DNA of 64,000 nt from Desulfoscipio geothermicus (GTDB lineage: Bacteria > Bacillota > Desulfotomaculia > Desulfotomaculales > Desulfallaceae). The first letter of the stretch is position 1; each line of letters opens with the position of its first letter. Shown in pieces: positions 59,001 through 64,000 of the stretch. The notes beneath the pieces were generated by a model, which was not told the DNA's origin, made no database searches, and saw only the letters and a program-made list of their open reading frames with translations. The DNA is taken from positions 62,001-126,000 of the forward strand of contig JAENZP010000003.1 in the NCBI GenBank assembly GCA_016841205.1. Direction: 5' to 3'. A program made the position numbers and the translations under genes.

Positions 59001-60088
59001 AAGATATTGAAGCCTATACTAATGATTTAGTTAACCAGGTGGAGCAGCACCCGCTGATTACCGTGTACAAATCATCCGAAATATGTGAAGCTTCCGGCTA
59101 TTTAGGGAACTTTACGACCACATTGACTGATGGCACCCAGATTAAACACGGAGTTACCATAGTGGCCATTGGCGGCCGGGAGTATCAACCCAGTGAATAC
59201 CTCTACGGACAAAGTGACCGGGTGATGACCCTGCTGGAAATGGAAGAAAAGATAGCCCTGGGCGGGCTAAAGGACGCAAAAAACATTGTTCTTATTAACT
59301 GCGTGGGCTCCCGGGATACCGAACGTCCCTATTGCAGCCGCATTTGCTGTTCCAAGTCGGTCAACCTGGCCATCAGGTGTAAAGAAAATAACCCTGCCGC
59401 CAATGTATTTGTCCTGTACCGGGATGTCCGCACCTACGGCTTTCTGGAGGATACTTACCAGGAGGCCCGGGTCAAAGGTGTAATCTTTGTCCGGTATGAT
59501 GAAAACCGGAAACCACAAGTGGCCAATAGTACTCAGGGCATTACCGTCACGGTCAGGGATCATATTCTGGGTAGAAATATCATAATTAACCCCGATGTGC
59601 TGGGACTGGCCGCGGCCATACTGCCGCCGGAAGACAATGCCAATTTGAGCCAGCTGTTTAAATTGCCGCTAAATGCAGATGGGTTTTTTCTAGAAGCGCA
59701 TATGAAGCTCCGCCCGGTTGACTTTGCTACCGAAGGGGTTTTTATGGCCGGTGTTGCCCACGGGCCAAAGAACATGGAAGAAAATATTACCCAGGCTAAA
59801 GCTGCTGCAGGACGGGCCGCCACCATTTTAAGCAAAGAAAGCCTGGCATCGCCGGGTGTTGTGGCCACAGTGGACGCCAACAAATGTGCCGCTTGCCTAA
59901 CCTGTGTTCGCTTATGCCCCTTCAACGTGCCCCAGATTAACGATAACGTGGCAGAAATTGAACCCATTCTATGTCAGGGGTGCGGCATTTGTGCCGGGGA
60001 GTGCCCCAACAAAGCCATTGAGCTGCAAGGCTATAGTGACTGCATGTTTTTAAATTTGCTTAAAGGATTATTTGAGGAGGTATGTTAA
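56054..60088 (+). CDS. hdrA: HdrA with inserted GltD-like FAD module
   Basis: TTG 56054 (MGKDKVGAVMVVGAGIAGIQ) or ATG 56006; AAGGAGAGG lies between them at 56032, so TTG is preferred. About 1344 residues. HdrA first half: [32 protein letters not shown]. At about residues 152-500 there is an insert resembling GltD/NfnB: APCRAACPAGVNVQGYVQLI, CGLVCAHPCETKCHRGQIDA, VAIIGSGPAGLTAAYHL (FAD), NIPEYRLPRYYLDIEIQLLE, VFAGSDNVTGPRDVITSIGA. The GltD NADPH-binding half (VVVIGGGN-type) is missing. HdrA resumes with [37 protein letters not shown], a second FAD fold ALIIGGGVTGMVSALSLAEM, and C-terminal clusters CAACLTCVRLCP and CQGCGICAGECP. Pairs with the HdrC-HdrB gene upstream. Confidence 0.92.
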   Translation: MGKDKVGAVMVVGAGIAGIQASLDLADSGYYVYLVEQSPAIGGNMPTLDKTFPTNDCSMCILSPKIVECGRHLNIEKHMLSHIVDVQGEPGNFKVTIHKKSSFVDLDKCIGCGDCAGTCPVDVPNKFNAGLDNRQAIYKLYPQALPAAFAIEKTGMAPCRAACPAGVNVQGYVQLIKRGKFQDAWALIYQNNPFPAVCGLVCAHPCETKCHRGQIDAPVSIRNLKRVAAEIAYANHIDELPLPGRTADRGQSVAIIGSGPAGLTAAYHLVKRGYRSVVFEADRLAGGMMRKNIPEYRLPRYYLDIEIQLLEKMGVEIRCNKRWGTDFSVTELKNEFDAVFIATRTPKPAKLGMPGKELAKVIPKHIYLSDEDMSLLNDTGRLQVDRDTLETSLAGVFAGSDNVTGPRDVITSIGAGKRAAESIDRYLNGIEQKTNRVFKMPKDKIAPLRQNLGRVPHSATAQPPLTPVEQLVQGFAKESPVLTPEQAIAEAERCLNCGVCSECGECVNTCLREAINLQMQDEYLKLQVGAIILSTGVTTYDPSNLFYLGYGNYPNVVTSAEFERMLSASGPYQGHLLRPYDQREPRKIAWIQCVGSRNVRESHGYCSSVCCMSAIKEAVIAQEHSDQPLETTIFMMDMRCYGKDFEKYYQRARHEHNVNFVRSRIYQVEQANQTTKNLLIRYQDENDNFFTEEFDLVVLSVGLEPAAEAKEVAEKMDIKVNKYGFVQLAPLTGVNTTQTGIYTAGAYSGPKDIPETVQQASAAAGAAGSLLSEVRGTLTKQKAFPAERDVPSEEPRIGVFVCQCGVNIGGVVRVPEVMEAAKQLPYVAHVEDNLYACSQDSHAKIRDAILAHRLNRVVVASCSPRTHQTLFQETLQEAGLNKFLFEMANIRDQCSWVHMYVPDKATEKAIDLVKMAVFKAALLKPIRQVSVGVTKSALIIGGGVTGMVSALSLAEMGYQASLVEKSAALGGMGKRIKLGLYGEDIEAYTNDLVNQVEQHPLITVYKSSEICEASGYLGNFTTTLTDGTQIKHGVTIVAIGGREYQPSEYLYGQSDRVMTLLEMEEKIALGGLKDAKNIVLINCVGSRDTERPYCSRICCSKSVNLAIRCKENNPAANVFVLYRDVRTYGFLEDTYQEARVKGVIFVRYDENRKPQVANSTQGITVTVRDHILGRNIIINPDVLGLAAAILPPEDNANLSQLFKLPLNADGFFLEAHMKLRPVDFATEGVFMAGVAHGPKNMEENITQAKAAAGRAATILSKESLASPGVVATVDANKCAACLTCVRLCPFNVPQINDNVAEIEPILCQGCGICAGECPNKAIELQGYSDCMFLNLLKGLFEEVC

Positions 60089-60579
60089 AATAGCTTAATT
60101 TGAACTAAAATTACTACTACTGAACATACTTAGCTGCAAACCTGGCGGTTCTATGGTTGCCTTGATAAAATAGAGAAGAAGTGATATCCGTAATCATGGA
60201 ATTATGCGAACTTCAATCCAAGACCAAAGTGGGCTAGTACATCTATACCAAAGAGCCCTCCCGGAGGGTCTCTTTGGTTTGCTAAAACAATTATTGGAAA
60301 AAAGTTTACTGATAGACATTTTATAACACATGCAGCCCAGAGAGCTTAATAAAAACACTGTCCACAGAGAATAATTTAGACAACTGTCCCAGGCTGCTCT
60401 TTTTTGTCAATTTTAAAATAAAGGAATGCTGTTATCTTTGCCGTATTTTACTAAAGGACATTTAATAAGTTAAGGGAAATTTTATGCAAGGTACTACCAA
60501 CTAGTACAGCCAAAATAGTGGACAAACCCATCAATCTGCCATAAAATATTTCTAGGTCAAAAGAAGGGGAGATTACCTT
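60089..60579. other. Spacer with terminator of the hdr genes
   Basis: Terminator ACCAAAGAGCCCTCC-CGGAGGGTCTCTTTGGT at 60247-60280, followed by TTGCTAAAAC. No gene recognised in the remaining AT-rich sequence. Confidence 0.6.
60247..60280. terminator. Terminator at the end of the hdr block
   Basis: Strong inverted repeat ACCAAAGAG-CCCTCC/GGAGGG-TCTCTTTGGT; the plus-strand T tract is short (TTTGGTTT). Confidence 0.75.
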
Positions 60580-61371
60580 ATGGTCCCAAGAGGCACGGTA
60601 AGTACTGTAAAAAATTATAAAAGAGGCAATATAACTGCCGCTTTCGGTGTGGACCTGTTTATACATGGCTCAACCGCTATCCCCAATTTATTGTTAAAAT
60701 TATATAAAGACATGGGCATTACAGATACGGAAATGATGCTGCTTATTCAATTATTTAGACTATTTACTGAGGAAAATAATTATTTACCCAGAGAAGATTT
60801 GCTTTTTGAGCATTTATCCGGAGATGAAGAGCAAATTAACCGTGACCTGGAAAATTTAATCAGTAATGGCATGCTTAAAATAACCGAGTTCTATGACGCT
60901 GAAAGAGACTTGGTCATTAAAGGATATGATTTTGAACCTATATTTGATAGGCTGTCGGAAATATGGGCCTGCGCCAGAGTGCAACAACATGAGGCCATGA
61001 AAAAGATAACCGAGAATAAATCAAAAAAGACAGTAAACTTATATAAAAGTTTTGAAAAAGAGTTTGGCCGGCTCCTTTCGCCTATGGAAATTGAACAAAT
61101 TGATGTCTGGTCGCAAAAAATGCCTTCTTTAATGGTGCTGGAAGCACTGCGCCGGGCTGTTATGCTTGGCAAGCACAACTTTAAATATATAGATAGTATT
61201 TTGCTGGAATGGGAAAAGAACAATTTAACCAGCCCGGAACAGGTAGAGGATTATGACCGGCAGTTTAAAATGAAGCACACGGAGAATAAAAAAACACCAG
61301 CTAATGGCCGGCGTAAAGTAAATCAAAAGGATGATAAAAAAAGTATGATCCAGTCACTTTATATGAGTTAA
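60580..61371 (+). CDS. dnaD: DnaD-domain primosomal protein
   Basis: ATG 60580 with AAGGGGAG upstream. 263 residues: N-terminal winged helix of DnaD (FIHGSTAIPNLLLKLYKDMG, LTFTEENNYLPREDLLF-like) and C-terminal DnaB_2/DnaD domain (LYKSFEKEFGRLLSPMEIEQ, LEALRRAVMLGKHNFKYIDS, ILLEWEKNNL) with a basic tail. DnaD remodels DNA and helps load the replicative helicase at oriC or restart sites. Only 15 nt before the DnaC-like gene. Confidence 0.92.
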   Translation: MVPRGTVSTVKNYKRGNITAAFGVDLFIHGSTAIPNLLLKLYKDMGITDTEMMLLIQLFRLFTEENNYLPREDLLFEHLSGDEEQINRDLENLISNGMLKITEFYDAERDLVIKGYDFEPIFDRLSEIWACARVQQHEAMKKITENKSKKTVNLYKSFEKEFGRLLSPMEIEQIDVWSQKMPSLMVLEALRRAVMLGKHNFKYIDSILLEWEKNNLTSPEQVEDYDRQFKMKHTENKKTPANGRRKVNQKDDKKSMIQSLYMS

Positions 61372-61386
61372 AGGGGTTGGTGGCAT

Positions 61387-62118
61387 CTGGCTTACTTATG
61401 TAATAAATGCGCTGACCGTGGTCTGATCATTCATAATGGCGTTGCCGAGCCATGTACTTGTGCTAAACAACGGGCCATCAACAATAAAATAAAATCAGCG
61501 CAAATCCCACCCAGATTGACTAATTTTACATTTAACCTTTTTAAATTGGATTTTTATTCCAGCACCAAAATTGACCCGGTAAAAAATATTTCCTTTCACG
61601 ATTCAGCCTCGGTTACCCTTAGAGCAGCCAGGGATTTTACCCGTCGGTACATAGATAATCCACATACTGATGGATTGCTGTTAACCGGCCAAGTGGGTAG
61701 CGGTAAAACTTTTTTAGCCTGCTGCATAGCTAATACCCTTTTGGCGCGGGGTAAAACTTTGCTTTTTATCGTAGTGCCCGACTTGCTGGATCAAATCAAA
61801 GCTACCTACGATGCTAAAAGTGAAAATAGTGTTACCGAATCGGAACTGTTGGATACTGCCCGTGAAGTACCTTTGCTTATACTGGATGACCTGGGTGCCC
61901 ATAATTACACGAATTGGACTCGTAATAAAATATTTAGCATTATTAATCACCGTCTCAATTATCTTTTGCCCACTGTTATCACTACTAATATCAATTTGGA
62001 AGACCTAGAGCAATTCTTGGGCGATAGGACAACCTCTCGTATTTTCCAGATGTGTCGCCCTTATCGTCTTCTGGTGGATGTAGATATTCGCATGCAAATG
62101 ATCAGTCAGGGTAGGTAG
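61387..62118 (+). CDS. DnaC/DnaI-like helicase loader, probable CTG start
   Basis: The frame of the AAA+ ATPase is open upstream to the dnaD stop and includes a zinc finger CNKCADRGLIIHNGVAEPCT, CAK typical of the N-terminus of DnaC-like loaders; the TTG at 61516 would remove it. The only suitable codon is CTG 61387, about 10 nt after AAAGGGG. 243 residues: the zinc finger, IPPRLTNFTFNLF, Walker A GLLLTGQVGSGKTFLACCIA, Walker B LLILDDLGA, sensor region PTVITTNINLEDLEQFLGDR, and Arg finger TTSRIFQMC. Cooperates with DnaD in helicase loading. Confidence 0.85.
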   Translation: MAYLCNKCADRGLIIHNGVAEPCTCAKQRAINNKIKSAQIPPRLTNFTFNLFKLDFYSSTKIDPVKNISFHDSASVTLRAARDFTRRYIDNPHTDGLLLTGQVGSGKTFLACCIANTLLARGKTLLFIVVPDLLDQIKATYDAKSENSVTESELLDTAREVPLLILDDLGAHNYTNWTRNKIFSIINHRLNYLLPTVITTNINLEDLEQFLGDRTTSRIFQMCRPYRLLVDVDIRMQMISQGR

Positions 62119-62267
62119 TTAAAAAGAATAAACATAATGGGCAACCATATTTCCCCCAAAGTGCACGGACAAGCTGTAATAGCTTGTCTTATTTTTATGG
62201 ATATAATTACCAGTATAGAATATATATATATTGTACAAAATACTTGTTGGTCAGAAAGGAGGAAAAA

Positions 62268-62945
62268 ATGAACACTCATTTTTCCAAGCTCACCGGAATT
62301 TTATTGTTTGCACTGTGCATTATATTATTCAATGTGCATGGTGCTCAAGCCGGTGCGGAAAAAGAAGTGGCCGGAGGGTCAGCCGGTATAACGGTTAATT
62401 ATACTGTACAACCGGGGGACACTCTATCCGAAATAGCTCAATCATTTGATATTGACGTAAACCAATTAATACGTGCTAACAACCTGGAAACATCGGTAAT
62501 AACACCATATCAGGTGCTAACCATCCCGCCGGTGGGAAAAGTCAGCTCGGCCAACATTAGCCGGGGAGATGTTTCAAGGGAAGATCTAATGCTTTTAGCC
62601 AGGGCCATATATGCCGAGGCTAGGGGAGAGAGCTTTGAAGGCCAAGTGGCAATCGGAGCGGTGATTTTAAACCGCATGCGCGACCCGCACTTCCCTGATA
62701 GTATCAGTGAAGTGGTTTTCCAGCGCAGCCAGAACCTGTATCAGTTTTCACCCGTTGCCGACGGCACCATTAATTTATGTCCTGACGAAACGGCGATTAA
62801 GGCCGCTACAAAAGCACTAGAGGGTTACGATCCAACCAACGGGGCGTTGTTTTTCTATAACCCCCGAATTGCTTCTGACCAGTGGATCAGGACCTTACCG
62901 GTGTTAACTAGGATAGGCAGCCATGTTTTTGCCATTAAAACATAA
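62268..62945 (+). CDS. LysM-SleB cell wall hydrolase
   Basis: ATG 62268 with AAAGGAGG 6 nt upstream. 225 residues: signal peptide to about residue 32, one LysM domain (YTVQPGDTLSEIAQSFDIDV, NQLIRANNL) and a Hydrolase_2/SleB domain (LARAIYAEARGESFEGQVAI, GAVILNRMRDPHFP, ALFFYNPRIASDQWIRT). The catalytic Glu is probably in YAEARGES. SleB-type enzymes are lytic transglycosylases acting on spore cortex; here LysM suggests binding to the wall or cortex. Confidence 0.93.
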   Translation: MNTHFSKLTGILLFALCIILFNVHGAQAGAEKEVAGGSAGITVNYTVQPGDTLSEIAQSFDIDVNQLIRANNLETSVITPYQVLTIPPVGKVSSANISRGDVSREDLMLLARAIYAEARGESFEGQVAIGAVILNRMRDPHFPDSISEVVFQRSQNLYQFSPVADGTINLCPDETAIKAATKALEGYDPTNGALFFYNPRIASDQWIRTLPVLTRIGSHVFAIKT

Positions 62946-63027
62946 AATTTAAATAGTTTCTATATACCTGTTTTTAATAATAAGGAATTTATAGCAAGCT
63001 GTAAGCCTCTCCATAATCATCTAAAAT

Positions 63028-63077
63028 AAAAAGCATGCTCGAAACCATAATTTATTGGTTTTGAGCATGCTTTTTTG
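63028..63077. terminator. Bidirectional terminator between sleB-like and P-loop genes
   Basis: AAAAAGCATGCTC ... GAGCATGCTTTTTT with inner GAAACCATAA/TTGGTTTTG pairing and T tracts both ways. Confidence 0.9.
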
Positions 63078-63085
63078 TCCTCGCC

Positions 63086-63913
63086 TTAGCTTATCTCCTC
63101 TGCTTGAATATCCATAATCGTTACGTTAATATAATTCACAGTTAGACCGGTCATATTTTCTAGCTGTAGCTTAACCACCTGCTGTATTTCCTTGCTAATG
63201 TCGTCAAGTTTATTATTTAAACTCACCACCACGTCCAGCTCAATGGTAACGTCCTGTGCATCTCTTATTATGTGGGCATGCTTTACCGCCACCACGCCCG
63301 GAACTTCTATAGCCGCGTACGTAGCAATGGATACTAATGCTCCCTGAGAAATAGTAAATTTTCCATATAAAGTAAAGGTTGGTCTAACCACTGATTGCTC
63401 TGACCAGTTGCGCCGGCCTACTTGACCTTTACGACGCATAAAAACCTGCAAAGGAGAGATAATACTTTCAGGAAAACTTTTTTTCACTTCTATTATCGGC
63501 GCCGGAATGACATGTTTACTGTGTTGCATGCGCATAATGCGTGCTTTTCTAATCTCCTTGGACGAGGCAATTTGATCTATATAGATATATTCTTTTACAT
63601 TGGGCAACCCTAACCCCCCGGCAATTTTATCCGTCATACCTTTGGAGGTGCCCAAGATTAAAATTCTTTTCGGAGCTTGCCCTGAAATGGCTTCACCGGC
63701 GGTTTTCCTATGTTCTGTATCAGTAAAAAGAGCCGTTTTAATAGCCCCAATCCTGGTGGGTTGTTTCTTGGCGGACACACCGGCAATAATTCTATTTCCC
63801 TTAATAATTAATCCATCATCTATAATGATCTCGCAACCCAGGTGACCAGCCAACATCACTGCCCGGTAACTTTTACCCGTGCCGCTGGGCCCCACCAGTG
63901 CATACACTTCCAA
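63086..63913 (-). CDS. P-loop ATPase fused to an Asp23/Gls24-like domain
   Basis: Minus-strand TTG at 63913 (MEVYALVGPSGTGKSYRAVM). 275 residues: N-terminal Walker A GPSGTGKSYRA and a small kinase/ATPase-like domain (DDGLIIKGNRIIAGVSAKKQ, RILILGTSKGMTDKIAGGLG), then a C-terminal Asp23/Gls24 envelope-stress domain (LYGKFTISQGALVSIATYAA, IEVPGVVAVKHAHI, VTIELDVVVSLNNKLDDIS). The fusion occurs in Desulfotomaculum-type Firmicutes; its role is not established. The ribosome site (GAGGG) is weak. Confidence 0.85.
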   Translation of the reverse strand: MEVYALVGPSGTGKSYRAVMLAGHLGCEIIIDDGLIIKGNRIIAGVSAKKQPTRIGAIKTALFTDTEHRKTAGEAISGQAPKRILILGTSKGMTDKIAGGLGLPNVKEYIYIDQIASSKEIRKARIMRMQHSKHVIPAPIIEVKKSFPESIISPLQVFMRRKGQVGRRNWSEQSVVRPTFTLYGKFTISQGALVSIATYAAIEVPGVVAVKHAHIIRDAQDVTIELDVVVSLNNKLDDISKEIQQVVKLQLENMTGLTVNYINVTIMDIQAEEIS

Positions 63914-64000
63914 CCAAATCCCTCATTTCCTCAGATGTAAATTGCTGTCCATCGCCAAAAAATATATCCTGTGTTATTATTATATATTATCAATATACCT
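63914..64000. other. Upstream region of the minus-strand gene
   Basis: AT-rich, no further gene within the window; it should include the promoter of the P-loop/Asp23 gene. Confidence 0.4.

Overview
The window looks like the chromosome of a Gram-positive, spore-forming, strictly anaerobic sulfate reducer or acetogen of the Desulfotomaculum type (Peptococcaceae sensu lato). The reasons are a Wood-Ljungdahl (acetyl-CoA) gene cluster, several HdrA/MvhD-type flavin and iron-sulfur complexes, haem made by the siroheme route, Spo0E-like, YjcZ-like and SleB-like sporulation genes, Rex, and clostridial-type DnaD/DnaC genes. The genus is an inference; no 16S or other marker gene is present.

Layout. 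1-2.6 kb: the 3' part of an [FeFe]-hydrogenase gene, a decayed second copy of its N-terminus, and two very small genes. 2.6-19 kb: a decaying accessory region with few intact genes. It holds a GYWKTH-motif surface-type protein, a copper-amine-oxidase-N-like exported protein, a tyrosine integrase pseudogene split by a three-recombinase (RIT-type) element with 32-bp inverted ends, an IS21 remnant inside that element, a broken phage-like lysis cassette, a broken PIN toxin module, remnants of a DUF6504-like gene, Spo0E-like and YjcZ-like small genes, three paralogues of a basic 40-53-residue protein, and repeated GC-rich hairpins. At 19.1 kb there is a selenocysteine tRNA on the minus strand.

19.4-30.7 kb: a prenyl diphosphate synthase, then a compact cluster for glutamyl-tRNA to haem by the siroheme route: precorrin-2 dehydrogenase, hemA, hemC, cobA-hemD fusion, ahbC, hemB, ahbD, ahbA, ahbB and hemL. 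Rex, a YjbQ-family gene, tRNAs Pro-Tyr-Gln, a ferredoxin, tRNA-Leu and a membrane-anchored phosphatase-like protein follow (30.8-34.9 kb).

35.4-44.7 kb: cooC, cooS/acsA, acsB, acsC, a second cooC/acsF-type ATPase, acsD and acsE, the complete carbonyl branch core. 44.8-51.4 kb: an operon with a strong promoter encoding a long HdrA, a selenocysteine-containing MvhD and three Flx-like subunits that could feed electrons from NAD(P)H. 51.5-60.1 kb: a chimeric HdrC/ferredoxin, a cysteine-type MvhD, MetV, MetF, a HdrC-HdrB fusion and an HdrA with an inserted GltD-like FAD module. This is a MetFV-Hdr-MvhD type methylene-THF reductase set. Together these genes connect NADH, hydrogen and ferredoxin pools to the methyl and carbonyl branches.

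60.5-64 kb: DnaD, a DnaC-like helicase loader that seems to start at CTG, a LysM-SleB cell wall hydrolase, and a minus-strand P-loop plus Asp23-like protein.

The items most worth follow-up are the RIT element sitting exactly in the catalytic HxxRH codons of another recombinase, the UGA-containing MvhD with selC in the same window, the HdrA with a GltD-like insert lacking the NADPH-binding half, and the HdrC/HdrA chimera.
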